Shown: piece after piece, positions 45,138-54,382 of the stretch
Layout: each line of letters opens with the position of its first letter
Numbering within the stretch: the stretch's first letter is position 1
NCBI GenBank assembly: GCA_964470965.1
Contig: CAYYIS010000008.1
Coordinates: 62,001-126,000, forward strand
From: CAYYIS01 sp964470965
Lineage (GTDB): Bacteria > JAAXHH01 > JABIQT01
Direction of reading: 5' to 3'
Length of the DNA: 64,000 nt
The notes under the pieces: generated by a model
What the model saw: the letters and a program-made list of their open reading frames with translations, nothing else
Told to the model about the DNA's origin: nothing
Database searches by the model: none
Made by a program: the position numbers and the translations under genes

Positions 45138-46220
45138 ATGACAAAAGATGATATCATCAAAACGGTGGCGAAGCATTCACACCGGCCCAAATCGAAAATC
45201 GCCGCGACGCTCAATCAGTTTCTTTTTGAAGTGTCAAACGCCATGGTCCGGAAAGAACGTGTGGAAATCCGCCGCTTTGGTACATTTGAGGTAAAATACC
45301 AAAAGGCACGGGTCGCCCGGAATCTAAATACCAACGAAAGAATCGAGTTGCCGCCCCGTGGCATGCCTCGGTTTGTGCCGTTCTCAGCGTTTAAAGACAG
45401 AGTATCCGCCGGTTGTGCCATCGAAGGCGGTGTCAAGTCCCGTGAAAAAAAGGAGGCGCCTTCCCTGAACCGCGAGCCCGGGAGACCACTCCCGGTGCCC
45501 CAGGAAAAGCCCTGGAGGGGTGATTCTCAAACCATCTCAAAGGACGAACTCCCGACGCTTCGAAAAGCAGTGGAAGACGATCCGGATAACACAGAGAACC
45601 GTCTGGCCCTTGCCGAGGCATGTGTGATTCGCGGTGACATTATGGGGGCACTGGAACAAACGAGGTACGTGCTTCGGAAGAATGCCAAAAACACGCACGC
45701 TATCAATCTTCAAGGACTTGCCCATGAGCGGCAGGGCATCGACGAACTTGCCCTGCAAGAATTCGAACGGGCCCTTCAGGTAGATGCTGATGATGTGGAG
45801 ACGCTGTTGAATATAGGGTCTCTGCGAAGCAAGCTGGGGCAGTACAACGAAGCAGAGATGAATTTCAAGCGCGTACTGGAACTCGATTCCCAGCAAATGG
45901 ATGCCAACTTCAATCTCGGTGTAATCCATACCAGGCGAGGACTATACGGTAGAGCCATTCAGGATTTCGAACGGGTCATAGATCTGAACCCCTCGAACAT
46001 AGAAGCTTATTTCAACCTCGGCAAGGCCTACGACCACCTTGAGCGGTATGATGATGCGATCAACATGTTTGAAAAGCTGCTGAATGTGCAGCCAGAAAAC
46101 GACCGCGCCTTCTGGCACCTGGGCACACTGCACGATAAAAAGAAGGACGGCGCGAAAGCTCTGGAAATGTACCAGCATTCTAATCGCCTGTTAACCGCCG
46201 CAAAGAAGGAACGACATTGA
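45138..46220 (+). CDS. HU/IHF-like DNA-binding domain fused to TPR repeats
   Basis: 360 residues. Residues 1-92 form an HU/IHF-type domain: TKDDIIKTVAKHSHRPKSKIAATLNQF helix pair, RVEIRRFGTFEV (the IRGFGTF motif), the beta-arm with ARNLNTNERIELPPR and VPFSAFKDRV (usual P.FKPGK..K). A basic, Pro-rich linker (about 93-130) leads to five or six TPRs (about 135-350). Ordinary HU proteins are ~90 residues, so this is a real fusion and not a frame error: the frame is continuous. It lies 24 nt after the PorV-like gene and shares a TGATG junction with the next gene. It may link DNA to a protein complex (inference). Confidence 0.88.
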   Translation: MTKDDIIKTVAKHSHRPKSKIAATLNQFLFEVSNAMVRKERVEIRRFGTFEVKYQKARVARNLNTNERIELPPRGMPRFVPFSAFKDRVSAGCAIEGGVKSREKKEAPSLNREPGRPLPVPQEKPWRGDSQTISKDELPTLRKAVEDDPDNTENRLALAEACVIRGDIMGALEQTRYVLRKNAKNTHAINLQGLAHERQGIDELALQEFERALQVDADDVETLLNIGSLRSKLGQYNEAEMNFKRVLELDSQQMDANFNLGVIHTRRGLYGRAIQDFERVIDLNPSNIEAYFNLGKAYDHLERYDDAINMFEKLLNVQPENDRAFWHLGTLHDKKKDGAKALEMYQHSNRLLTAAKKERH

Positions 46221-47860
46221 TGGACATTGAGATAACAACCGCCCGGAACAGGATTACCGACGCCCTGCTCAACGGAAACGAATCTATTTCCTACCGGGAC
46301 ATCGAAGCAGCATCGATGCCGGTCTTTGTCAAAGCCTGGTTTCATCTGGGTGTGGAAACATGGTACCTGCCGGAGTACGCACACCGTGCTGACTGGACCC
46401 ATTTCGATTACGCCGATGCGTTGGTTCAGCAAACGCAGGCAGAATACGATCGGGCGGTCAAGGGCACTGCACTCTTTTCCCGAGAAGCATGTGAAGAGAT
46501 AATTGACGGGGCGCTCCGACACGAGATGGCCTATGTGAAACAGCCGGTAGATGCGGTGATCGGTATACTCTTACAACGATCAGACGCGGTCGACGGTGTG
46601 CATGTGGTCGACTTCCTGTCCCAGTTTAAGCGAGAAGATTTCTATTCCGCCTCGCTCCGGACCTATGTCTCCGAACATGAAGACTCGCATCTTGACCAGG
46701 ACCTATTGAAACAAATCCTGCGCAACGCGGAACGGCAGGCCTACGAAACCCGGCCTTACGAAACCTTTCGGGCAGCGGTAGGCGCGGTGGCTGATATGTT
46801 GGGGATTATAACCGACAATGACCGGGCGGACCAAATCTCCGGAGATGTCTGGTCATCCTTCATAGAATTCCGCCAGATCCATCAGTTGAATCCGGTTCTG
46901 GGTGAAACACTCGCTCGGTTAAATTTGCAGACTGAGCAATCGTTGACACCCGACGAACTCCTCGGCACAGAATCACCGTCCCCCGACATGGAGGCATTGG
47001 CTTCACCAGAAGAGTCGGATGCAGAAGATCCAGTGGCCTCAGTCTATGATATCCCAGAGACGTATAAAGCGTCAGAGGAGTCCGTAGATCCGGTGGAGCA
47101 GGATACCGCTTCCGACCTCCTGCAAGATGACCGTTTGGAACCATCACAAGAGCCGTCCGGATTGTCCGGCGGTGAGGTTTCAGACGACGACTCGGTGAAG
47201 GATGTCACACACATAGAGCCCGACGAAATCGAAAGTTCAGAGGATGATAGCGAATCGGAGGGTTTGGACGAAGAAGTCGTGAACGACTACCTAAACGAGG
47301 GCAACACATCCGGCAATTTGAACGAAGAACCACCCGCGATATACGAGTCGCCTGACGACACCCTGGAAACACCCGGGACTTCAGCGGACGATTCCGAGGA
47401 AGAAACAGAAGACCCGTTGGGTGATTTAGAAGACGAGGTGGACACGCCTGCCGCAGCAGAGCAGGAGTCCGTTGAGGAAAAACCGGTTATGTCTCAGGAT
47501 TCCCCCATAGCCGACAACACGGACGACCCCACGGCCGCAGAGAAGGAACAGAGTGAAGAGGCCCAAGTCGAACAATTCGCCCTGGCCAACACGCCGAGGG
47601 CAAATCCCAAGGTCAATCTCTCGACACCGCCAGCGGAAATCGGCAAAAAACAGGAGAAGCTGTTCGTAAAAAAATTGTTCAATAAAAATGTGGAGGAATA
47701 TCAGGAAGTGTTGTCCCGATTGGAATATGTGGTCTCATGGGAGGAAGCATTCAGTATTATCGAAGAAATATGGCAGGAGCGTGGCCTGAACCTATTCTCC
47801 AAGGAATCTCAGGAATTCACAGGGGTGTTCTATAAGCGGTATTTTCCGCCACCTGATTGA
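46220..47860 (+). CDS. Unknown acidic three-part protein coupled to HU-TPR
   Basis: 546 residues from ATG 46220, overlapping the HU-TPR stop by 1 nt. I do not recognise the family. Three parts are visible: an N-terminal mainly helical domain (1-240); a very acidic, Ser/Glu/Asp-rich low-complexity stretch (about 245-475); and a C-terminal helical domain of about 70 residues beginning KKQEKLFVKKLFNKN and ending FYKRYFPPPD. No signal peptide or membrane helix. The acidic part could act as a flexible linker or DNA mimic beside the HU fusion, but this is speculation. Confidence 0.75.
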   Translation: MDIEITTARNRITDALLNGNESISYRDIEAASMPVFVKAWFHLGVETWYLPEYAHRADWTHFDYADALVQQTQAEYDRAVKGTALFSREACEEIIDGALRHEMAYVKQPVDAVIGILLQRSDAVDGVHVVDFLSQFKREDFYSASLRTYVSEHEDSHLDQDLLKQILRNAERQAYETRPYETFRAAVGAVADMLGIITDNDRADQISGDVWSSFIEFRQIHQLNPVLGETLARLNLQTEQSLTPDELLGTESPSPDMEALASPEESDAEDPVASVYDIPETYKASEESVDPVEQDTASDLLQDDRLEPSQEPSGLSGGEVSDDDSVKDVTHIEPDEIESSEDDSESEGLDEEVVNDYLNEGNTSGNLNEEPPAIYESPDDTLETPGTSADDSEEETEDPLGDLEDEVDTPAAAEQESVEEKPVMSQDSPIADNTDDPTAAEKEQSEEAQVEQFALANTPRANPKVNLSTPPAEIGKKQEKLFVKKLFNKNVEEYQEVLSRLEYVVSWEEAFSIIEEIWQERGLNLFSKESQEFTGVFYKRYFPPPD

Positions 47861-47994
47861 TCATTCCTGATTAAATCTACTGAAGTTGTTTGCTAAATCA
47901 GTTTGAAGATCACACAGTATTTTCTGTATTTGTAGACAATGTGATACATAATTTGCGGTTACGATGATACGGAGTCCCGTGTGGAAGGATTTAA

Positions 47995-48678
47995 ATGAAG
48001 GCAATGCAAAATCGTGTGTATAATCTGCAAGAAGTACAACGACCGCCTGTTGTTCAGGATGCCAAGGCTGCGGCAGAGCGGGAGGACGAAAAGAGGCTGA
48101 TCGAACAGGCCAAAGCGGGGAACGGCACCGCGTTTGACGAGTTGACCCGCAGATATATCGAAAAGGCCTATTCAATCGCTTGCCAGATGCTGGCCAACCC
48201 CGAGGATGCCCGGGATCTGGTGCAAGATGCGTTTTTTGAAGTCTTCCGTACGCTGGAACGATTCAAAACCCAGTACCGGTTCTCGACTTGGCTATACCGA
48301 ATTCTGATTAACAAGTGCATCAACTATCGTAAACGGGAAGCCCGACGCCGCATGCTTTCGTTCTCGGAATACATGCCACGCCGGGAAAACGGTGAACCGC
48401 CCACGGTGTCTGCCCATCTGACTTCTACGCAGGATACGCCGCATGAAGAGCTGGAAAAAAAGGAATTGAGGCTGGCCATAGGGGATGCCCTGGAATCTCT
48501 TTCCAATCGTCACCGTACGGTCGTTGTTTTGTTTGACCTGGAAGGTTTATCTCATAAACAGATAGCCGAAATTTTACAGTGCCCTGAAGGCACCGTGATG
48601 TCTCGTCTGCACCACGGTCGTTTGAAATTAAAAAATATCCTGACCAAACGGCTCAAGGGTTATTTTCAAAGGCAATGA
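47995..48678 (+). CDS. ECF-type RNA polymerase sigma factor
   Basis: 227 residues. Region 2 (about 38-108) contains FDELTRRYIEKAYSIACQML, DARDLVQDAFFEVFRTLERF and FSTWLYRILINKCINYRKR. Region 4 (about 160-220) has the helix-turn-helix SHKQIAEILQCPEGTVMSRLHHGRLKLK. It is followed by a zinc anti-sigma gene (ATGA overlap) and an RseB-like gene, the layout of a SigE/RpoE envelope-stress operon. Target promoters unknown. Confidence 0.95.
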   Translation: MKAMQNRVYNLQEVQRPPVVQDAKAAAEREDEKRLIEQAKAGNGTAFDELTRRYIEKAYSIACQMLANPEDARDLVQDAFFEVFRTLERFKTQYRFSTWLYRILINKCINYRKREARRRMLSFSEYMPRRENGEPPTVSAHLTSTQDTPHEELEKKELRLAIGDALESLSNRHRTVVVLFDLEGLSHKQIAEILQCPEGTVMSRLHHGRLKLKNILTKRLKGYFQRQ

Positions 48679-49181
48679 GGAATCTTATGACCTGCCACCA
48701 GATTCATCAGCACCTGACAAATTACCTGGAAAGAAATTGTGAGAAATCAGACATCGTCGTGATTGCCCGTCATATCGAGTCCTGTCGGGGCTGTGCGCGG
48801 CAGTTAACAGAGATGCAACAGGTGAAATCTCTCCTAAAACGCATCCCTACCGTCGAAAAAGATCCTTGCACAATCTCTGAAATGATGACAGCGATCATTG
48901 AGCAGACAACGCAACCGCTACCCGGACCGGTGATCCCGATTACGAAAACCAGTGTGTTCCAAAATTCCCGGTACATCATCGCAACCGCTGCGGCCGTAAT
49001 CGCAGCCGCGGTTGCGATTTCCTGGCACGTGTTCAGTCCTGAAACACCGACGATAACACATCGGCCGAAGCAGAACGATGATCTGACCATCTATCTGCAG
49101 GAACACGAGTTTCACGCAGATAAAAGTGTATTCTCAAACGGATCGTTTGGTTCGGTAATCCTCAGTAATAACGGGAAATAA
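48675..49181 (+). CDS. Zinc-finger anti-sigma factor
   Basis: 168 residues. The ZAS motif H33-x3-C37-x2-C40 lies in RHIESCRGC, with C7 as a further ligand candidate. A membrane helix follows at about 97-117 (Ala/Val-rich, ends ISWHVF) and a ~50-residue periplasmic tail. It should hold the upstream sigma factor at the membrane until stress. ATG overlaps the sigma stop (ATGA); ATG 48687 with GAGGA upstream is an alternative start. Confidence 0.88.
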   Translation: MRNLMTCHQIHQHLTNYLERNCEKSDIVVIARHIESCRGCARQLTEMQQVKSLLKRIPTVEKDPCTISEMMTAIIEQTTQPLPGPVIPITKTSVFQNSRYIIATAAAVIAAAVAISWHVFSPETPTITHRPKQNDDLTIYLQEHEFHADKSVFSNGSFGSVILSNNGK

Positions 49182-49188
49182 ACGAGTG

Positions 49189-50364
49189 ATGACCAAGTAT
49201 ATTCGTACCGTGTTATTCGCCTTCAACCTGTTGTTCTTCGGCGTTTTCCGACCGACCGCAAGTAATGCTGCGGACATGGACATCACGCTCCAGAAAATAA
49301 TGGAAGCACCGCGCAACGTGAATTATGAAGGTGTTCTGACTATCCAGAAGTATACGGATGAAGCTGAACCGCTTCGAAACACCCACCGCATCATTCATCA
49401 AAAACCGGACCGGAACCGAATTGACCGGGTCGACCCATCCACTAAAGACAGGATCGTGGTGGTTCAGATAGACCGGGATGTCTACCAACGACAGGTACAC
49501 GGCGATTCCACGTACTATACACACCGTCAGCTCCGGGGGGAACGGAGTCTCGATCTCGGTCTGGGATTCAGCAGCCTGAATCTGCTGGACACGAACTATG
49601 ACCTGGCCATCGAAGGCAAAGACACCATCCTGGCTCGCTCCACAGTGAAACTGTCGCTTCAACCCAAACATCCCGGACGCATCATCAAGACAGCCTGGGT
49701 GGATGAAGCGACCGGCCTGGTACTGCGAACCGAAGATCGTGACGAGTACGGGAACCTTATCGAAGTGATGTACTTTTCCCGGATCACAGTCAACCCCGGG
49801 ATTGACGAGGCCCTCTTTGCCACGGATGAATGGGCCGACCAGGCGGTAGAAGAAAATCAGGTAATAGCCTGTGGAACAATGAAGGAAGTGGAGAAGGAAG
49901 CCGGCTTCGCCCTCGCCGCGCCGGTTTTCATGCCCGCAGGTTTCACGCTTGATCGGCTTCGCGTAATCCTTTACGCGAATCAGCCGACCGCCCATTTTAC
50001 ATTCACGGACGGGCTTGCGAAGATTTCATTGTACCAGCGTGTTGCCCCTCCGACTGACAAGGCAGCCATGGCCTGGCCCACCGGAACGCCTGAAGTCCAG
50101 AATGACGTCCAGGTCTGGAACCGCGGCCCCTTCGATTATATCCTTCGGCATAGCGATGATACCAGGTTGTTTACCTTGGTCAGTGAAATATCCGAAGGGG
50201 AATCCATCGACATGATCAATTCCGTCTGTGTCATCAACCCACCAGAAACCGCTGGGCGCTCCGCTTCGCTTGACCTCCTCTGGTTCGCAGGCGGAGGGGT
50301 TATGGTCGGATCCCTGATTCTCGGTGGCTGGTTCTTCCGGCGTCCGAAGAAAATGCTTTTATGA
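49189..50364 (+). CDS. MucB/RseB-like sigma regulatory protein
   Basis: 391 residues (ATG 49189; a GTG sits one codon earlier). Signal peptide about 1-27 (ends SNAA). The first domain resembles RseB/LolA folds: NVNYEGVLTIQKY, RIIHQKPDRNRIDRVD, VWVDEATGL-like TAWVDEATGLVLRTEDRD. The second domain (about 220-330) fits the MucB C-terminal domain (CGTMKEVEKEAGFALAAPVFMPAGFTL region). It ends in an extra membrane helix and a basic RRPKKMLL tail, unlike soluble RseB. It lies 7 nt after the anti-sigma gene and probably guards the anti-sigma factor from proteolysis. Confidence 0.82.
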   Translation: MTKYIRTVLFAFNLLFFGVFRPTASNAADMDITLQKIMEAPRNVNYEGVLTIQKYTDEAEPLRNTHRIIHQKPDRNRIDRVDPSTKDRIVVVQIDRDVYQRQVHGDSTYYTHRQLRGERSLDLGLGFSSLNLLDTNYDLAIEGKDTILARSTVKLSLQPKHPGRIIKTAWVDEATGLVLRTEDRDEYGNLIEVMYFSRITVNPGIDEALFATDEWADQAVEENQVIACGTMKEVEKEAGFALAAPVFMPAGFTLDRLRVILYANQPTAHFTFTDGLAKISLYQRVAPPTDKAAMAWPTGTPEVQNDVQVWNRGPFDYILRHSDDTRLFTLVSEISEGESIDMINSVCVINPPETAGRSASLDLLWFAGGGVMVGSLILGGWFFRRPKKMLL

Positions 50365-50366
50365 AT

Positions 50367-50398
50367 CTGCGCACGATGACCAATGTGCAGCGTTTTTT
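50367..50398 (+). terminator. Probable terminator of the sigma-factor operon
   Basis: CTGCGCAC (50367-50374) pairs with GTGCAG (50385-50390) through one bulged G, with a 10-nt loop. It is followed by six T (50393-50398), directly after the RseB-like stop. Confidence 0.45.
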
Positions 50399-50587
50399 AA
50401 TGATCCCCGCAGAATCTTGCCTGACATTTAAGCACTTTGCATTCTTTTCTGAAACAATCCTTTGTCCCAAGCTGTCTTTCCCACCCGGCTACTTGTTTTT
50501 TCAGCGCAGGGAATTTCCGTATGCTATGTCTAATGGGTGAGAAATGAATATTAATTCGCAAGTGAAAGTAATCGGAAGGAGTATGAG

Positions 50588-51976
50588 ATGTTCTACGTAA
50601 TGAAACCCGCCAAGACCGTCTTCAACCGTTTAGCATGTGTCTTTACCGCGGGGCTGGTTTTGACCGGTGTTGCCCGCGCCCAACAAGGCGGCTCCGAACA
50701 TGAACAGTCTACGAACGTGCGTCTGGACCTTGAGCAATGTATCCGGATCGCATTACAACGTAACTCCCAGATATTGATCTCGCAGGGAAACGTACAAGTG
50801 TCCGAGGCTCAGGCATACGGCGCCATGTCCAATGTTTTGCCTCGGGTCAACGCTTCACTGTTGAATTCATCCAGATCCTATCTGGCTCCCCGTGATGTGT
50901 TTCTTCAGGATGGCACGTTCTTCGGTACGCAGCCCTCATCATCGACCAACAACGTAAACCTGGGATTTAGCCTGAACCAAACGCTGTATAACGGAGGTCA
51001 GTCGTGGAATAACATCCGGCAGGCCCGGCAGAACCTGAAGAATTCGGAGATGGGTGTTGAAAATACTAAGAACCTGGTTGTCGCGAACGTACGAGACCAG
51101 TACTTTAACTTGTTGCGCACGACCCGGCTCAAAGAGGTGACCGAGGAACAGCTGAAACTGAATGAAGAACAGCTGCGTCGGTCACAAACCATGTACGAAA
51201 TCGGTTCAGTAGCCAAGGTAGACGTACTGCAAGCCCGAGCCACGATAGGTAACACGCGGATTTCCCTTTACAATCAGGAAACACAGGTACGCCAGGCTAA
51301 AGCGAATCTTAATACAGCGCTCGGCCGGTACGTAAATACACCGATCGAAATCGTAGATATCATCAACACGGATGAATCTTTCCTTCCGCCTGAACCGATT
51401 AAGGTAGATGAGGCTATCGCCATCGCAATGAGCGATAATCCTGCCATCAAACAACAGAACGGACAGATCACCTCCCAGAGAATAGGAGTGCACGTCAGCA
51501 AAGGTGCTCTCTTGCCGACCATTAACGGCAGTGTCTCCTACAGCCGCCGCGCCCAGAAATTTGGCGATGTCTATGGGAATTTCAGTCGTAACTGGACTTG
51601 GAACTTCGGTCTGAATGTCTCCCTGTCTGTTCTGAACGGCACCCAGACCTATGCCAACATCCAGGCATCACAGGCGAATCTGTTGAACGCGGAAGAAAGC
51701 CTGGAAAATACCAAACGAAACACGGTGCTCGCCATCAAGCAGGCTCTGTTGGGTATGGAAGCCGCCCGGGAAATCATCCAATTGAGTCGAGAAAATATAC
51801 TTGCGGCGGAGGAAAGCATGCGGCTGGCGGAAGAACGCTACCGGGTCGGTTCTGGAACGCAGCTCGATGTTTTCACGGCGCAGCTCAGCCTATTTCAGGC
51901 CAAGGCGAATCTGGTCTCGGCACAGTATGACTACAAGATATCAGAAGCCTCATTAAACCAGCAATTGGGAAGATAG
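50588..51976 (+). CDS. TolC-family outer-membrane efflux protein
   Basis: 462 residues. Signal peptide ends about VARAQ. Two internally similar halves follow, each with long helices: RLDLEQCIRIALQRNSQILIS in the first, PIKVDEAIAIAMSDNPAIKQQ in the second, and the late AAEESMRLAEERYRVGSGTQLDVFTAQLSLFQAKANLVSAQYDYKISEASLNQQLG (the ERY..G..T.LDV..AQ core is diagnostic). It forms a trimeric exit duct for efflux or type I secretion. No inner-membrane pump adjoins it. AAGGAG is 6 nt before the ATG. Confidence 0.93.
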   Translation: MFYVMKPAKTVFNRLACVFTAGLVLTGVARAQQGGSEHEQSTNVRLDLEQCIRIALQRNSQILISQGNVQVSEAQAYGAMSNVLPRVNASLLNSSRSYLAPRDVFLQDGTFFGTQPSSSTNNVNLGFSLNQTLYNGGQSWNNIRQARQNLKNSEMGVENTKNLVVANVRDQYFNLLRTTRLKEVTEEQLKLNEEQLRRSQTMYEIGSVAKVDVLQARATIGNTRISLYNQETQVRQAKANLNTALGRYVNTPIEIVDIINTDESFLPPEPIKVDEAIAIAMSDNPAIKQQNGQITSQRIGVHVSKGALLPTINGSVSYSRRAQKFGDVYGNFSRNWTWNFGLNVSLSVLNGTQTYANIQASQANLLNAEESLENTKRNTVLAIKQALLGMEAAREIIQLSRENILAAEESMRLAEERYRVGSGTQLDVFTAQLSLFQAKANLVSAQYDYKISEASLNQQLGR

Positions 51977-52129
51977 CTCCAAGGCAGGAATCACCAAACA
52001 GCATGATGGATAAGACTGGCCCGATACGCTATATTTCCGGCATGTCTTTTGCTCGACGGTTCCTTCCATATCGGCTAAATTAAAAACCGATCTCTACAAT
52101 TGTTAGCCTTAAAATACCTTGCTCTAGTT

Positions 52130-54319
52130 ATGTCCCTCACGCTGAACACGCAGCATATTATCTGGATTCTCCTCGCCGCCGTTGCTGCTACCATCTTCAT
52201 CTTCTGGGCTTACAGGCAGCTCATGGTGCAACTCTCGTCCCGAACCGGATGGGGCCTGACGCTGGTCCGCATCGCCGCCGTCGGCATGCTGTTGTTCACC
52301 ATCTGTGAACCGGCGGCCAGCATCGTACTGGAACGGTCGGAGAAAGGGACGGTCCTTCTGTTTATCGACACATCGGACAGTATGAGTATTACGGACAGGG
52401 TTGGAAACCGGCTGGAGGAGGTCTCCAGACTGCTCACCGGAGCCTGGTTCACCGCTCTGGCTGACCGGTACCACATATCGACCTACCAGTTTTCCGAACG
52501 TGTCACACCGATTTCAGAAAGTGCCTTTGACTCTTTAAATACCCATGCAGCCGCTACAAATATCAGTGCTGCACTGGAATTCGCCCGGACTCGATCCCAG
52601 CTTGTTGAGATCGCCGGCATCGCCCTTGTAACCGACGGAAATCATACCGTAGGACGGGATCCGCTGCGGACGGCGGACGGGCTCACCATTCCAGTGTATG
52701 CAATAGGAGTGGGAGATACCCTCGAGGCCAGAGATACGGCCCTCATCAGCCACATGACCAACGAAGTGGCGTATGTGGACAGCAGGATTCCTGTGGAAGT
52801 AACGATTCAGAGCCGGGGATACGAAGGCGAGAAAGTGCCCGTCGTCCTGCAGGAAAACGGGCGGACAATAGACTCCCAGGAGGTGGTTCTGGCAGGACGT
52901 GGCCGGGAACAGTCGGTAGCGCTTCACGTGGCGCCTTCTCTGGCCGGGGTTCGTCAATATACCGTCTCTTTACAGGCTCGGGACGATGAGCTGGTTTCCC
53001 GGAACAACCAGCTCAATTTTTCGATAAAGGTACTGAAGAGTAAACTGAACGTCCTCTACATCGAAGGTAGTCCACGCACCGACATGACGTTCCTCAAACA
53101 GACTCTCCAAAGAGATCCCAACGTCCGGCTTACCTCGGTGATTACCAGACCGGACGGCGAATTTTACCCGGAACCGCTTCCAGATTCGCGCTCAGAATGG
53201 CTTGAATATGACCTTGTCATCCTGGGCAGCATCTCTTATAAGCAGGTGCAGCCCTGGAGCACGCACATCGTAAATCTTGTAGAGCACAAGGGCGGCGGAC
53301 TGATAGTCCTCGGGGGACCGAAGAGCTTCGAACTCGGCGGCTACGCCGGAACCCCGCTGGGTAACCTAATGCCGGTGCAGATTCCCAGCGTCAACCGAGG
53401 CCTACTCGAAGGATTGTATCTTCCTGCCCTCACGGCAGATGGCGAAACACATGCACTCATGCAACTGCATGACGACCCCCTTGAATCGTCCCGGAGATGG
53501 TCGGAACTTCCACCCCTTACCGGAATCAATCAGGTCGGCCCCGCTAAACCGGGCGCAACGGTACTGGCGGTCCATCCCACCTGGCAGGTGAACGGACAGG
53601 ATACACCGGTTATCTCCGTACATCGGTATGGGCATGGAAAAGTCCTCGCCGTCGCCACCTATGACATCTGGCGGTGGGACCTGATGATGTGGGGCAGCGG
53701 TGGGACCAATGCAAGTTATGCCCGTATCTGGAGTAATGCCGTACGGTGGCTGACCACTCGCGAGAGCGGGAAACGGGTAAGGGTAACGACCGGGAAAGCA
53801 ACCTACAGCAGCGGTGAACCTGTCGTGTTTTCAGGACAGGTTTACGATGATAGTTTCCGGCCGGTCGACCACGTGGATTTATCACTTGCTATTATTCCTA
53901 AAATGGACGAAACCAGGCAATTTACCGTCGGCATGACATCATCAAGCACCGGTTCTGGCCGTTATGAAAGCGCCATACGCCATCTGGTAGCCGGGGTATA
54001 TACTTTTACTGCCCGAGCCACAAGGGGCGGACAGACGCTGGGTACGGATAACGGCGGCTTCGAAATCGGAGAGTCCGCTATCGAGTTCACACACACCGGC
54101 ATGGATCAGGCACTGCTGAGTGAGCTGGCCAACAGAACCGGTGGGGGCTTCTATCGATCCAATGAAGCCGGAAGACTCGTATCCGAAATCAAGGTACCGG
54201 ACAAAACGGTCACCGGCAAAAGGGACGTCCATATCTGGAACCATCCTGTTTCGTTGGCACTGTTTATCATAGCGCTGTCCATTGAATGGTTCATCAGAAG
54301 GCGCCATGGACTTATGTAA
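52130..54319 (+). CDS. Membrane-anchored VWA-domain protein with amidotransferase-like region
   Basis: 729 residues from ATG 52130. No ribosome site is visible at it or at the earlier TTG (52100). Two N-terminal helices (about 8-28 and 40-58), then a von Willebrand A domain from about 70 with the MIDAS motif FIDTSDSMS and GIALVTDGNH. A class I glutamine-amidotransferase-like region (about 310-400) has LNVLYIEGSPRTD, YDLVILGSISY and GGGLIVLGGPKSF. An Ig-like part follows, and a last helix before the RRRHGLM tail. Similar proteins occur in MoxR/BatA-type envelope clusters, but no MoxR ATPase is in the window. Function unknown. Confidence 0.82.
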   Translation: MSLTLNTQHIIWILLAAVAATIFIFWAYRQLMVQLSSRTGWGLTLVRIAAVGMLLFTICEPAASIVLERSEKGTVLLFIDTSDSMSITDRVGNRLEEVSRLLTGAWFTALADRYHISTYQFSERVTPISESAFDSLNTHAAATNISAALEFARTRSQLVEIAGIALVTDGNHTVGRDPLRTADGLTIPVYAIGVGDTLEARDTALISHMTNEVAYVDSRIPVEVTIQSRGYEGEKVPVVLQENGRTIDSQEVVLAGRGREQSVALHVAPSLAGVRQYTVSLQARDDELVSRNNQLNFSIKVLKSKLNVLYIEGSPRTDMTFLKQTLQRDPNVRLTSVITRPDGEFYPEPLPDSRSEWLEYDLVILGSISYKQVQPWSTHIVNLVEHKGGGLIVLGGPKSFELGGYAGTPLGNLMPVQIPSVNRGLLEGLYLPALTADGETHALMQLHDDPLESSRRWSELPPLTGINQVGPAKPGATVLAVHPTWQVNGQDTPVISVHRYGHGKVLAVATYDIWRWDLMMWGSGGTNASYARIWSNAVRWLTTRESGKRVRVTTGKATYSSGEPVVFSGQVYDDSFRPVDHVDLSLAIIPKMDETRQFTVGMTSSSTGSGRYESAIRHLVAGVYTFTARATRGGQTLGTDNGGFEIGESAIEFTHTGMDQALLSELANRTGGGFYRSNEAGRLVSEIKVPDKTVTGKRDVHIWNHPVSLALFIIALSIEWFIRRRHGLM

Positions 54320-54325
54320 ATTTGC

Positions 54326-54352
54326 TTGACAATTGAAGCGGAGCCCTATTCT
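54326..54352 (+). promoter_or_regulatory. Promoter upstream of the thiamine operon
   Basis: A consensus TTGACA (54326-54331) begins 7 nt after the VWA stop; TATTCT (54347-54352) lies 15 nt further, a short spacer. Its predicted start near 54359 is just before the riboswitch. Confidence 0.45.
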
Positions 54353-54382
54353 TTAAGCGTGGTTACAGACAAATACAACTGT

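Noticed and set aside
49213..49995. Minus-strand frame of 260 codons
   Set aside because: Antisense to the RseB-like gene, which has a signal peptide, family motifs and an operon context.
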